Of a DNA stretch of 64,000 bases, positions 9,604 to 19,397 are shown in pieces (within the stretch, counting starts at the first letter, position 1; each line of letters opens with the position of its first letter). The DNA is from Chloroflexota bacterium (GTDB lineage: Bacteria; Chloroflexota; Dehalococcoidia; Bin125). The notes under the pieces were generated by a model that had not been told where the DNA came from, searched no databases, and saw nothing but the letters and a program-made list of their open reading frames with translations. The translations under genes were made by a program, and so were the position numbers. The stretch covers positions 1 to 64,000 of the forward strand of contig VXQZ01000038.1 of assembly GCA_009838735.1 (NCBI GenBank), given 5' to 3'.

Positions 9604-10343
9604 CCGGGAGCCAGTGCATCGCAGCCGTTCCGATGCGACCATGAGAAGCGCGGTCAGAGGACTGCTCGCTCCTTCTTGAGGCAGTTTGTCTATGGGAGGC
9701 ATCGCCCTGACCTTCCGACTAGGCTTCGCCTGCTCGCCTCGGCAGGTTCGCCGCAGACCGCTCGCGCCAATCGTTCCGACCGCATTGACCTGAAGAGCAT
9801 CGTCGGTGGTCGCTGCTCGGACGGCGTGCTCCCGAAGGCGGCCTCCGATCCCAACCTGCGAAGCGCACCAGCGCTTCTGGCACTCGACGACGTTCCTCCT
9901 GATCACATGAGAACCTACACCTGCTGCGCCAGGAGATGCCTGGCGCAGCGCAAGGGCTTGGGTTCCGGCGCGTCACAGTGAGCAGATGCGTCCATCAAGC
10001 AGGAGCGCCCGGACACCAAGGCAACGGTGCTCCCTCCCTACAGGAACGGCGCACCCCAACGTCATCGCTTGTCAGTTGCACCGACTAGGTAGCTGATCTG
10101 CAAGAACATTGACATCCAATGCCGGCGATCCCGCTGTGTGAGCGAGTACGAAGGCCAACCACTGACCGCAGTGGGTCTGCCCAGTAGGTGCGGGACTCCG
10201 AGATTGGATCGTGACATCTCGAATCGGGACTCTTCGGTCAACTGGATGATGGAGCCATCGTCCGACGCCTCCGCGGTCAGCTTGCATTGAGTGCAAGGTC
10301 GACGCTCTTGACTCCAAGTCGACGGTCCTTCCTGCACTGAGGC
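9604..10343. other. 740-base stretch without a convincing gene
   Basis: It contains the hairpin at 9923-9949. A 91-codon minus-strand frame (10062-10337) begins 6 bases after the HEPN gene ends, but its composition is not convincing and I do not call it. No RNA gene is recognised. Confidence 0.35.
9923..9949. terminator. Perfect 11-bp hairpin, terminator-like
   Basis: GCTGCGCCAGG and its exact complement enclose the 5-base loop AGATG. No T-tract follows. It lies 320 bases past the helicase stop, so it could be a factor-assisted terminator or a processed RNA structure. Confidence 0.35.
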
Positions 10344-11333
10344 TCAGGCGGAGGGTGGCCCTGGGTCCTTCCTCAGCCGAATCGCCGGACCAGGGAGGCC
10401 AAGCGCCGGTAACCGTGGTCCGTTGCCTGCCAATGCCAGCAGTGCGTCGCGGTAGAGCTGATCTCGCTTCATCAGTTCCCCATTGGCCAAGAGTAGATCT
10501 CCATGTTCGTTGATTCTGATCCGCTCAATCCAGTTGATCCGCTTCGCGAGCGTGCCCATCGCCGACCGAACGACTACCGGCACATAGGCAAACACAGCAT
10601 TGGCGAACACCAGGCTGACCACGTACCAACTTGCATCCGTTTCGTCCAAGTGGTCGAAGACAACGCGCAGCGAGACGATTTCCGGGGTCGGTTTGGTGGT
10701 CAGCGATTCAAGTTGGTTCACGCGCCTTAGCCATCCGGCGGAGAGCGCGGATGCGCGAGAGCCAACCATACTGGGCGTCAGGCCAAGTTGATTGAAGAAG
10801 TCGAGTACGTGACGCATTTGGAGCTTCATCTCGACGCCGGACGCGAACCACACGAGCACACGGCACTTGCCGCTGTGTTCCCGGGACGCGACCGCACGAT
10901 TGTGAACCAGGTCGTTGCGAATGCGGCGAAGGTCGCCCAAGGCCTCGATCTCCGGTGGAATGATGTCACTGCCTGGTATCGCGCGCGTAATGTCTGCTCG
11001 ATGGGAAGATTCCCAAATCCGATAGATCCGTTCGACCCACCCTCGATAGGCGAGTTGCTCTGCCTCGCCCTCCAGGCCCAGCACTTCGTCTGGTTCGAAT
11101 CCGGCGCCATGCAGAGAAATGGGAATGTCGATGTACGAGAGCATCGGATAGAGAGTGGGGGCCGCCGCCTGCGCTCGGCGTGCAAGGGGCACAGACTGAA
11201 GGAATTCTGCCCTTCGTTGGCGTGCAGCTTCCATGCCCTCCAGGAGGAGCATCAAGGCCGCGGTGGCTCGGTATATGTCATAGCTCAAGGCGAGCCATGC
11301 CGTCGAGGCGTCTAGGTTGGGTCGATCAGTCAT
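10344..11333 (-). CDS. Protein with HEPN-like RX4H motif, function unknown
   Basis: 329 residues, no signal peptide. Mostly helical by composition. The segment LGDLRRIRNDLVHNRAV contains R-N-D-L-V-H, the RX4-6H signature of HEPN domains, many of which are RNases in toxin-antitoxin, abortive infection and CRISPR systems. A second half (MLRHVLDFFNQLG-like region, then LRVVFDHLDETD and WYVVSLVFANAVFAYVPVVV) is not recognised. No MNT-type nucleotidyltransferase or other antitoxin candidate is adjacent, so a solitary defence or stress role is speculative. Many HEPN-like proteins with RNxxxH are uncharacterised, and the motif alone is weak evidence. Confidence 0.6.
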   Translation of the reverse strand: MTDRPNLDASTAWLALSYDIYRATAALMLLLEGMEAARQRRAEFLQSVPLARRAQAAAPTLYPMLSYIDIPISLHGAGFEPDEVLGLEGEAEQLAYRGWVERIYRIWESSHRADITRAIPGSDIIPPEIEALGDLRRIRNDLVHNRAVASREHSGKCRVLVWFASGVEMKLQMRHVLDFFNQLGLTPSMVGSRASALSAGWLRRVNQLESLTTKPTPEIVSLRVVFDHLDETDASWYVVSLVFANAVFAYVPVVVRSAMGTLAKRINWIERIRINEHGDLLLANGELMKRDQLYRDALLALAGNGPRLPALGLPGPAIRLRKDPGPPSA

Positions 11334-11851
11334 GCTCTCTCCGGATGCATTTGTGTGTAGCGAGGTGCCGCGGCTACCGTGCCCCGTCAGACCAGCGGAC
11401 TCAGCAAAACTTGAAGACAGTTGTTCAACCAGATTGCACAGCAGTCAAGCCTTCAGCATGCTCCCGGCGGGCAGCTATTGGTCCTCGATATCTCGGTTGG
11501 GTACGACGGCTGTCGCCCCCCACTGGTCAGTAGACCCCGCCAGTACAGCGTCGTCAACGAAAAAGCGAGCTGCTCACTTCCTGCTGCTCTCGTCCGGAGC
11601 ACCGCCGCCACCGATGTGAGTGACTCGCCAACCCCCTTCTGGAGACCGACCATCGATCAGCAACCTCCCGGCCAGTTGCTCACTTCTATGGACGGTCCGT
11701 ACACGCTGATTGTCTCGATGAGCGGACAGCAAACTAACCATGTTGCAAGATTGGTCCGCCGGATTTCCGTGGCCGCAGGGGGTGCAAGCAGGAGACTCAG
11801 ACGCGTCACCGACTTCAGTGTGCCGCAGCTCCGCCGGAATAGGACTATCCC
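11334..11851. other. Intergenic stretch
   Basis: About 500 bases between the HEPN-motif gene and the stop of the RCC1-repeat gene. The short frames look random. No tRNA, repeat or conserved protein is seen. Confidence 0.35.
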
Positions 11852-13975
11852 CTAGTCACCATGTCCCAATGTGATCGCGGGCCGGTAGACCCACGAGTAA
11901 TCGCCCCAGCAGACCGTGTCGCCCCGCTCCCCCAGAGCGCACGTGTGCCTGTTTCCCGCCCGCACATCTCGGAAGCGCCCGGGCGGTGCATCGATCTGAC
12001 CGTGGGTGTTGTCGCCCCAGCAGAGCAGGCGTTGGTCTTCGCGGATACCGCAGCTGTGGTCCCCGCCTGCACTGATCTGACGGAACCGTCCCGTTTGCTG
12101 CTGGGATTGACCGGCGCTGTTCTCACCCCAGCAAATCGCCATGCCTGATTCAGCGACGCCGCAGCTGTGATCTCCGCCGGCGCTGACCTGACGAAACCGC
12201 TCACCGGGCGGGTCAGTCTGTCCGGCGCGGTTGGCGCCCCAACAGATCGCTTCCTGTTCCTCGCTCAGCGCGCAGCTATGCCGCGCGCCGGCGCTCACCT
12301 GAAGGAACCGTCCATCGGGCGGCTCAGAACGACCCGATGCGTTTGAGCCCCAACAGACCACCGACGAGTTTTGGCGCAGCGCGCAACTGTGCCTGCCGCC
12401 CGCACTCACGTGATCGTAGCCCCCCTCCGGCAGGTCCAACTGCCCGTCGGAGTTCACCCCCCAGCAGACGGCGCTGCCCTGGCCATTCAAAGCGCACGCA
12501 TGCTGCCCCCCCGCGCTGACCTGCGCGAAGCGCCCTTCCGGGGCCATCTGCAGGGCTTGAGCCGCCCGGCCCCAGCAGGCCAAGCTTCCATCCTCAGCGA
12601 TGGCGCAGCTGTAGCCTGCTCCGGCGCTCAGCCCCTGCGAGGCCCCGATCGGGACCAAGTTCTGAGCATCTTCGTTTGCACCCCAGCAGACCACATCCGC
12701 ATCTTCACGCAAGGCGCAACTGTGCGCCGTTCCCGCACTCACATGCGTGAATCGCCCCGATGGGGAATCTGACTGCCCGGCCCAGTTGCCGCCCCAGCAG
12801 ACAACGACGCCTCCGCCGGTCAGCCCGCAGGTGTGGCCTCCGCCGGTACTGATCCGCGCCAACGGCTGCGCTGGCGCCTCAAGTTGGCCCAGGCGTTCGT
12901 CACCCCAACAGACGGCCGTTCCGCGTCCATCCAAGGCGCAAACCCGAGACGGTCCGGCGCTCAGGTCCGTGAACGACCCCGCTGGCGGATCCGTGAGGCC
13001 GTACTCCTCGTTGCCCCAACAGACAATCCGTCCCCGGTCTTCGAGTGCACAGCTGTAGTAGTCGCCTGAGCTCACTTGGCTGAAGTTCCCCGCCGGGGCG
13101 TCCGACTGTCCGAACTCATTGCCGCCCCAGCAACTCACTTCGCCGTCGTCAGACAGCGCGCAACTGTGAGCATCGCCGACGCTCACGTGCTGATAGCGTC
13201 CTGGCGGCGGGCTCGACTGTCCGGCCCAATTGTCACCCCAGCAGACCACGCTGCCCTGCGAATCCACAGCGCAACTGTGGGCCCATCCGGCGCTAATCTG
13301 GACATGCGTTCCCTGTGGCGCCTGGGCCTGACCGCTCCAGTTCGCGCCCCAGCAGACCACGCTGCCTTGCTCGCCCAGGGCGCAGGTATGGGCGCCGCCC
13401 GCGCTCAACTCAACGATGCTGATTGACTCCGAGGGCGGCAGCGGCCCAGGCTCGCCGAGAGCGCGACCCTCGGTTCGCGCCGCCTGACTCTCTTCGGAGG
13501 CAGACGACGACTCCGAGACGCGGGACGACGCCCCCGGCTCCGTGCTTCGTTGGTTGGTGGCGCCTGGATCCTCTTGCTCATCGGCGGCAGCGTCGCTGTC
13601 TCGATCCGCGTGCTCTGCAGCGCCCTGAGATCGCTGCTCTGCATTCCCGCCGGACGAACTCTGGACAGCTGAGCGGGAAATCCGTCCCTGTTCGTGCTCG
13701 GCCGCCGCGATAGCTCCTTCCTCGGTTGCCCCGCTAGACCCTGACTGCGATTCGGCACGTCGGTTCTGATGGACCGTCTGATCCTCACCGGACTCGTGCG
13801 ATGCGGTCTGCGCCTCCGCAGTTGGATCCCTCTGTTCTACATGCTGCGCCTGGGGAGTCGTCCGCTGAGGCTCGTCTCCGCCACTGCAGCCAAGCAGCGC
13901 GATTCCCCCCAGGAGCGCAACCGCGAGATAGCACGCCCGTAGCGCCTGAGTGTTGAGACTGCATCGTGATCGCAT
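11852..13975 (-). CDS. RCC1-like repeat lipoprotein
   Basis: 707 residues from the ATG at 13975 (another ATG lies nine codons upstream at 14002). An N-terminal signal with lipobox (GGIALLGCSGG) predicts a membrane-anchored lipoprotein. Roughly residues 30-185 are a Ser/Glu/Gln-rich disordered spacer. The rest is 14 tandem repeats of about 37 residues built on AGxxHSCALxxxGxVxCWGxNxxGQ, the pattern of bacterial RCC1/BLIP-II-like beta-propellers. Each repeat has a Cys pair (SCAL and CWG). Fourteen units would make two seven-bladed propellers or one superhelix. Probably a surface binding protein; ligand unknown. It stands alone, without an operon partner. Confidence 0.85.
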   Translation of the reverse strand: MRSRCSLNTQALRACYLAVALLGGIALLGCSGGDEPQRTTPQAQHVEQRDPTAEAQTASHESGEDQTVHQNRRAESQSGSSGATEEGAIAAAEHEQGRISRSAVQSSSGGNAEQRSQGAAEHADRDSDAAADEQEDPGATNQRSTEPGASSRVSESSSASEESQAARTEGRALGEPGPLPPSESISIVELSAGGAHTCALGEQGSVVCWGANWSGQAQAPQGTHVQISAGWAHSCAVDSQGSVVCWGDNWAGQSSPPPGRYQHVSVGDAHSCALSDDGEVSCWGGNEFGQSDAPAGNFSQVSSGDYYSCALEDRGRIVCWGNEEYGLTDPPAGSFTDLSAGPSRVCALDGRGTAVCWGDERLGQLEAPAQPLARISTGGGHTCGLTGGGVVVCWGGNWAGQSDSPSGRFTHVSAGTAHSCALREDADVVCWGANEDAQNLVPIGASQGLSAGAGYSCAIAEDGSLACWGRAAQALQMAPEGRFAQVSAGGQHACALNGQGSAVCWGVNSDGQLDLPEGGYDHVSAGGRHSCALRQNSSVVCWGSNASGRSEPPDGRFLQVSAGARHSCALSEEQEAICWGANRAGQTDPPGERFRQVSAGGDHSCGVAESGMAICWGENSAGQSQQQTGRFRQISAGGDHSCGIREDQRLLCWGDNTHGQIDAPPGRFRDVRAGNRHTCALGERGDTVCWGDYSWVYRPAITLGHGD

Positions 13976-14431
13976 TCTCAGGATGGTTGCACCACGATTC
14001 ATCAGAGGGAGCTGCCTGGATGCTGGCAGCCAGGTCCCGTTGGCCTATCAATGCCACATAGGTTGGATCCGTGAGCGGTCCCTGTGTGTCTGGGTACCAG
14101 TGCGCGCTTTCCGGGTCAACCGCTTGCATTCGCCCAAGAATGCCTCCGTGCTTCGATGGCTGGTGCCCGGCGCTGGCGAGCGAGTCGAGGGGATCGTTGC
14201 CCAAGGACAAGTTAACGAACAGGTCGAGCCAGGCTTCAGGCTGGATGCATGAAGTGACCGCAAAGCTTGCCATCATATTAGGGGCCTGGACCAGTTTGTT
14301 GAGGCCCAGCTGCAGTAGGTAGTTGCCAGCTGTGACGGGGTCGTCATGAGAAAAGACAGAATCCGGTGAGCGCATGCCTATGCTGTTAAGTGCCTAGATG
14401 CGTAGGATCATTATCGAGAGGATGGGAGGCC
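13976..14431. other. Intergenic stretch with an unexplained minus-strand frame
   Basis: A minus-strand frame opens at 14375 and runs into the 5' end of the RCC1 gene. Its first 120 or so codons have protein-like composition (for example LLQLGLNKLVQAPNMMASFA and WLDLFVNLSLGNDPL), but I cannot assign it. It may be a remnant or a chance frame. The plus-strand winged-helix promoter element (14374-14394) lies at its edge. Confidence 0.3.
14374..14394 (+). promoter_or_regulatory. Conserved upstream element, copy 2
   Basis: This is the counterpart of 129-149, with a single T-for-G difference in the shared core. It ends 38 bases before the ATG at 14432, the same spacing as in copy 1. Confidence 0.4.
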
Positions 14432-14947
14432 ATGGCTGAACCCTTTGCCAACCAACTGCGATCAGAACTCGACGCGATCCAAGTGGATTTGGACCGACTC
14501 GCTGCGAGGCGGCGCCTGATCGAAGAGCTGCTGAGCCTCGAATCCGCCAGCGGTCGCCCCAGCCCGCAAGCGCCAGCGTCAGCCGGTCGGGCCGCGCGTC
14601 GGCGCGTTGTCAGATCGGCGCCTCGGCGTCGCCCGCGTGGGCTAGTCAGCGGCACCGTGCGCGAGTTTCTCGGGCAACGGACGGAGGCGGCTCACGCGAC
14701 CGAGATTCTCGCCCATTTGCAGCAGCGCGACGCTGCGCCACAGTCGGCAAAGCCGATGGCGACTCTCCAGTCGACGCTGCAACGGATGAAGGAACAGGGC
14801 GAGATCGAAAACACGGGTCGCAACCATTGGCGTCTCAGCGCCGCGCCGACTGATAGGACTGATTCAGCCCCGCGCGCTCCTACCGCAGGACCGCCCGTCG
14901 TAACTTCGACGACGACGTTCGGCACAGGACCATTGGCAGGCCGATAG
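14432..14947 (+). CDS. Winged-helix DNA-binding-like protein, copy 2
   Basis: 171 residues, the same length as the gene at 187-702 and colinear with it throughout: coiled-coil-like N-terminus (NQLRSELDAIQ), basic Arg/Pro linker (APRRRPRGLVS), winged-helix-like region (HATEILAHLQQ, LQSTLQRMKEQGEIENTG, NHWRL) and the same VVTSTTTFG tail. The ATG at 14432 follows GGGAGG, a good ribosome-binding site. It faces metalloprotease B as copy 1 faces metalloprotease A, so the pair looks like part of a duplicated segment. Substitutions are spread across the spacer while the winged helix and tail are conserved, suggesting continued selection. Its DNA target is unknown. Confidence 0.7.
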   Translation: MAEPFANQLRSELDAIQVDLDRLAARRRLIEELLSLESASGRPSPQAPASAGRAARRRVVRSAPRRRPRGLVSGTVREFLGQRTEAAHATEILAHLQQRDAAPQSAKPMATLQSTLQRMKEQGEIENTGRNHWRLSAAPTDRTDSAPRAPTAGPPVVTSTTTFGTGPLAGR

Positions 14948-15425
14948 GCATCAACGACTGCACTTGGCCCAGATGCTTCACTCCAGAAACTGCGATCGAA
15001 GCGCAAATTTTCTCAGCCAATCCGCAATCCCCTCCAGATCTTCAGCGACCTCGGGCGGGCCCTGCTCAAGCGGTTCATCGACGTTCGCCCCCTCGTATGC
15101 ACGGCGCTACACCCGCTGACTTGCTGACGATTGAGGCCCAGAAAAGTAGCTACTCTTTTCACCACCAGATCAAATGCGCCGATAGGCCGAAGAAATGGGG
15201 TTGTAACGGGTGGGGGCCATATGAGCAGCGACGAACACGGACGCCTAGGACAAGTGAATGCTTGACAACCTAAGTGGCTCTGCTTGATCCCTGCGGGAAC
15301 TAGACTGTATAAGCGGAGTCGAGGCATCTTGGGTTTGCAGGAACTGCCGTGTTCAACGAAGTGGAAAATGGTGAGGCACGCGAGACAGGGAATGCGTCAA
15401 CTATGGAGTGGCCAGGACGTAGGTC
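14948..15425. other. Intergenic stretch
   Basis: 478 bases between the convergent winged-helix copy 2 and metalloprotease B. No gene, RNA or clear terminator hairpin is seen. The open frames are short. Confidence 0.35.
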
Positions 15426-18125
15426 CTAGTTGCAGAATGTCGATGGATCCATGGGCAGGCGAAACTCGATACCGGAAACGTCGGCGTTTGAGATGCTAAT
15501 CTGCCGACCGCTGCTGGAGTTGATCACTGGTCCGCGGCTGCCGTGGAAAATAGTGCAACCATCGATCCACACTAACAACTGGTAAGTCCCCCGCGAAGGC
15601 AAAGGGACCGAGAACGACCCATCTGACCCCGAGTACGCCCCAGCGTTACCCGAGGTTCCTGCCGCCTGGACCCATTGGCCTGCGCGTGGAGACCCGTCAC
15701 CGTTGAGCAGTTTGCCGGATATCCGGTGCCCGCACATGCCCTCAGCAAGCTGAATGGTGATCCCGGTGGATCCTGAGTCGCCTACCCGAATGTGCGTTGC
15801 TTGGCTTTGGGACGCCACGGCACCGCCTCTGCTATAGTAGACTCTGCAGCCATGGATGCGCGTGCTGACTATGTACTCACCAGCCTCAGGCAGGAGCATG
15901 TGAAACTTGCCGTTCGACTTCGTTTCGACATATGACCCGAGGCCTCCCTGTTCAACTGACGCGAAGACTGTGGCATCCGCGATCGCTGTTCCGTCTGCAT
16001 CTACCAACTCGCCGTCAAGGGCGAACGTACACCAGGCATCGGGTACGGTCACGGTGAGGTACTGCCCCCGGCGCTCGTTCACCAAAAGAGAGCCACGAGC
16101 GACTCGCTGGTGAACCGCCTCCAGAGTCCCGTCCGCTAGAAGGTGTCCGACCTTGACCGGGTTGCAGTGATCGCTCAAATGCATCCACACATCCACCTCC
16201 GATTGGGGCCAAACGTAGAGGACCGCAGCGCCGTCGCGTTCCGTTAGTCCAGCAGTCTCATTCCTCAATACGGAACCCGGTTGCGACAATCTCACACTCA
16301 CTCCTGCCATGGGGATGCCGGATTCAGAAACGGTTCGGACGCGAACAGCTTCACTGCACGGATTGTCGAGAATAGATATCTGCACATTGCTGACCCCAAC
16401 TCCATCCACATCAAACACTTGAGCATCCCTTTGGCTCTGAACGAGTTCGCCGTCAGCCAAGAAGGCGCGGCATGAACCGTCCGGGAACTCGACGCTCACG
16501 TTGTACGAAACACCAGCGAAGACGGGAATCTCGAAGCCATCTCCAGCTTCGACCCAATCGAACGAGCCGCCAGACGTGGATCCCACATGGACCTTGAAGT
16601 ACTGGCCCGTGAAGGAGGGGCTCGCAACAACCATGCCAGAGATGAAAGGCGGTTCGTGTTTGTGGGTATGGACGCCAAGGCTCTTGTCGCTTGCGTGATG
16701 CTCTCGGTCGTAAGACTCGTAGAACTCGCCAAGAGTCGTTCCAAAGACCTCTGCGAACGCGCGACGCCAAGGCGTGAAGGTCGTTATTTGTTGAGCCGCG
16801 CCCGAGTGGGTCTTGCCGACGACGCGGAAGAAGTCGAACAGACCATTATCTGCTGGTGAAGGAGCCAATTGAAACGCTGCAGCGGTACCTTGCGTATAGT
16901 TGATGTCTGTGGACCGCTCAGCAGTCGCTAACGGGAGGCCGCCAAGGGCGTACTCTCTGGCCGTACTGCGAAGCTCGTCCCAGTTGTAGCCATTGCGAAA
17001 ATGGTGGACGTATCTAATCCAGACGGCCATGCCTTCCATCAGCCAGAGAGGCGGATACAGATCAGGCACGCCGTAGCCGACCGAAGAGAACCGCTCAGCA
17101 GGGTCCCGCGATTGCCCGCTCAACTGGAACTGCAGAACGTGGGCGTATTCGTGCTCCACAACTCCCCGGCCCGCGGAAACCGTGGGCGTTCCCGTTGGAG
17201 CCGTGCCTCCAGGCGGCCACAGGTCTGCCTTGACGACCATGTAGTCGATGCTTGCCCAGCCGGAGGAGCCCCATAAGGTCGAGACGAATCTGCGGTCAGA
17301 GTCAGGATCCGGTGGAAACACCATGTGCTCCTGCTTCGCCTTCACAAGAGCCTCAACGTCAGTGGGAATGTAGATCTGAAAGCGGGCGAAGTCGGCTTCG
17401 AGTCCGAACGCCTCGTAGTAGAAGTCGAGAGTCGTCTTGATGTCAGACCGGATCTGCTGTGTAGTATCGGCCGAGACTGATCCTGCAATGATGACTTCTG
17501 GAAGGACTCCTGTAGGCTGCAGCCACTTCACAGTACGGTTGACGTGGATCCACAGCGCCGCTCCGTATCGAACCTGGGTTGATTCAGATCCGACAACTGC
17601 CTCCGAATCGTGCAACGAGACCTTTTGCGAATCTGGCTCCCACAGGCCCAAATGCCGCAATTGTGAGCCTACGCCGCGTGCAACCCGACCGAGTGGGGCC
17701 GCATCACGCCCCATCCAGGCGACGAGATTCCAGCCGGCGTCCAGGCCGACTGTTCCTTGAGCCGGATGTCTGGGACGCTGCCAATCGACGGCGCGCCCAC
17801 CGGCAATGCGCAATCGCAGACCCATGCCCGGCGTCAGCGTATGGAGGGTCCAAAGATGGTCCGGGACGCTCGGTCCGGCGAACCGCCATTCGCGCCTCGA
17901 AGAATCCCAGGCCCAGACGACTCCAATTTGGGGAATCGCCTCGAACAGCGCTTCCACCGGCGTGGCATCGGTAGTCCAGCCGACCAGATTGTCTCCCGGC
18001 TGCAGACGGGTGATGAACGTCTCAGGTTTGCCGCTCTGCTCTTCCGCTGCGGCGACAACCAGCCCTGCCGCGGCGAGGAAGGCAAGACCGACAATCAATC
18101 CAATGAGCGAAGGGTGGTGGCGCAT
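15426..18125 (-). CDS. Secreted HEXXH metalloprotease (gluzincin-like), paralogue B
   Basis: 899 residues from the ATG at 18125. The reading frame stays open upstream into LLM remnant B, but that ATG directly precedes a signal peptide (LIVGLAFLAAAGLVVAAA), which decides the start. Two Trp-rich modules (NLVGWTT...VWAWD, NLVAWMG...ALWIHVN) fill residues 38-203. The zinc motif HEYAH is at 325-329, with E364 in WLMEGMAVW as likely third ligand. The C-terminal half has three carboxypeptidase-regulatory-like beta domains, the last (GKLLNGDGSPRAGQ) closely matching paralogue A, and ends in FCN like A. The N-terminus is nearly identical to paralogue C. Probably an exported peptidase of unknown substrate. 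Confidence 0.8.
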   Translation of the reverse strand: MRHHPSLIGLIVGLAFLAAAGLVVAAAEEQSGKPETFITRLQPGDNLVGWTTDATPVEALFEAIPQIGVVWAWDSSRREWRFAGPSVPDHLWTLHTLTPGMGLRLRIAGGRAVDWQRPRHPAQGTVGLDAGWNLVAWMGRDAAPLGRVARGVGSQLRHLGLWEPDSQKVSLHDSEAVVGSESTQVRYGAALWIHVNRTVKWLQPTGVLPEVIIAGSVSADTTQQIRSDIKTTLDFYYEAFGLEADFARFQIYIPTDVEALVKAKQEHMVFPPDPDSDRRFVSTLWGSSGWASIDYMVVKADLWPPGGTAPTGTPTVSAGRGVVEHEYAHVLQFQLSGQSRDPAERFSSVGYGVPDLYPPLWLMEGMAVWIRYVHHFRNGYNWDELRSTAREYALGGLPLATAERSTDINYTQGTAAAFQLAPSPADNGLFDFFRVVGKTHSGAAQQITTFTPWRRAFAEVFGTTLGEFYESYDREHHASDKSLGVHTHKHEPPFISGMVVASPSFTGQYFKVHVGSTSGGSFDWVEAGDGFEIPVFAGVSYNVSVEFPDGSCRAFLADGELVQSQRDAQVFDVDGVGVSNVQISILDNPCSEAVRVRTVSESGIPMAGVSVRLSQPGSVLRNETAGLTERDGAAVLYVWPQSEVDVWMHLSDHCNPVKVGHLLADGTLEAVHQRVARGSLLVNERRGQYLTVTVPDAWCTFALDGELVDADGTAIADATVFASVEQGGLGSYVETKSNGKFHMLLPEAGEYIVSTRIHGCRVYYSRGGAVASQSQATHIRVGDSGSTGITIQLAEGMCGHRISGKLLNGDGSPRAGQWVQAAGTSGNAGAYSGSDGSFSVPLPSRGTYQLLVWIDGCTIFHGSRGPVINSSSGRQISISNADVSGIEFRLPMDPSTFCN

Positions 18126-18237
18126 TGTCTGTAGTCTCGCCGCTGTCGCCAGCGCGGCCAGTGCATGGTGAGACCCGGCAGAGTGAGGCCCGGAGAACTC
18201 GACGAAAAACATCCGGCTTCCGACTTCAACCTGTTGG

Positions 18238-19042
18238 CTAGTTCGTCGCCTGATCATAGTCTGGGTTTCGTTCAGGGCCATGGCTCCGGCCTGGTTGGCC
18301 AAGTGACCTCCCAAGATCGTCTGAGTTTCCTCGCTCAGCGCACTGACCTTGCCGGCGTCGTCGACGATCGTGACCAGGTCCTGGTGCGAGACGCGGGTCT
18401 CGGACAGATGGCGGCCGAAGCGCTCGGCGTAGCCGTGGAGGACGCTCACTTTGTGTTCGAGGTCGTCCTGGGCGCCGGCGGAGTCGTTCCAGATGTCGGC
18501 GTACCGCGCGGCGATGCGCACGGTGACCCGCTCGCCGACGACGACGAGGATCGGCATGTCGCGCGGGGCTTGGGCTGGGTGACGAGGTTCTCGGCGTGGA
18601 AGAACTCGCCCTCGAACGAGAACTCCTCTTGGTCGGGGTCGAACATGCCCCTGAAGATCTGCAGGCCCTCTCCGAGCTGACGCACGCGGTCGCGCGTGCC
18701 AACGAAGGGCATGCCGAAGTCGGAGAACTCGCGCGCCATCCAGCCGGAGCCGAAGCCGGGGATGATGCGTCCACCGGCGATGTTGTCGACGGTGGCGATC
18801 ATCTTGCCGGTGTGGGCCGGGTTGCGCATGCCGACGGGGGTGACGAGCGTGCCGATTTCGGGCTTCTCGGTCACGGCGGCGATGCCGGCGGCGAGGGTCC
18901 AGGCCTCGAGCATGGGGATCGCCGGGGACTGCGGGCCATAGAGATGGTCGTTGACCCAGAGCGAGTCGAAACCCATCTCCTCGAAGGCGGACGCCGCGCG
19001 CCGCGTCTCCTGCCAGGTGCGCTTGATCTGAGAAACGGACAT
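18238..19042 (-). pseudogene. LLM-class flavin monooxygenase, frameshifted (remnant B)
   Basis: The best preserved of three related remnants. From the ATG at 19042 it reads FEEMGFDSLWVNDHLYG, the IGTLVTPVGMRNPAHTGK strand and GGRIIPGFGSGWMAREFSD, then loses frame near 18566, where comparison with remnant A shows one base missing in the stretch encoding PKP-(P)GD. The other frame continues with MPILVVVGERVTVRIAARYAD to LVTIVDDAGKV. No stop separates this tail from metalloprotease B, so a naive call would fuse the two. The family catalyses FMNH2- or F420-dependent oxidations. This copy is probably inactive unless the frameshift is an assembly error. Confidence 0.8.
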
Positions 19043-19397
19043 GCTTGATCTGAGAAGTCGTTCGCTCAGGTAACCCTCTCTCCGCACATCGGATGCTGGC
19101 CTGCATTGGTTGTAAACCAATCCGTGCTCGGTCGCTCGCAGACATACCTCGCCGCCGGGAGCGAACGAATGGCGAACTCAGTGACGCGCGTGTCAGCCAC
19201 CTCGCTCAGAACTGCGTCGTCGCAGCGCTTACGTCCACGGTAAAATTCCCATGCGGTCCACCAATCGGCCAGTGATGCCGCGTGCCGTTAGCCGGCGGGA
19301 GCAAGTGTCAGTACACAGCGGGATCACCGACCGACCACCCTCGAGACTGTGTAGGTCCAAGACGCATAGGGAGTTACGATTGGCGCGTGGCGGTAGG
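19043..19397. other. Intergenic stretch upstream of LLM remnant B
   Basis: About 355 bases between remnant B and the 3' end of metalloprotease C. Nothing recognisable. A short direct repeat, GCTTGATCTGAGAA, occurs twice around 19021-19055 at the remnant B start. Confidence 0.35.

Noticed and set aside
10062-10337. 91-codon minus-strand frame 6 bases downstream of the HEPN gene
   Set aside because: No ribosome-binding site, mixed codon use and no recognisable domain; could be real but unsupported.
15426-19145. 1239-residue fused frame
   Set aside because: Joins the frameshifted LLM tail to metalloprotease B; the signal peptide fixes the true start at 18125.
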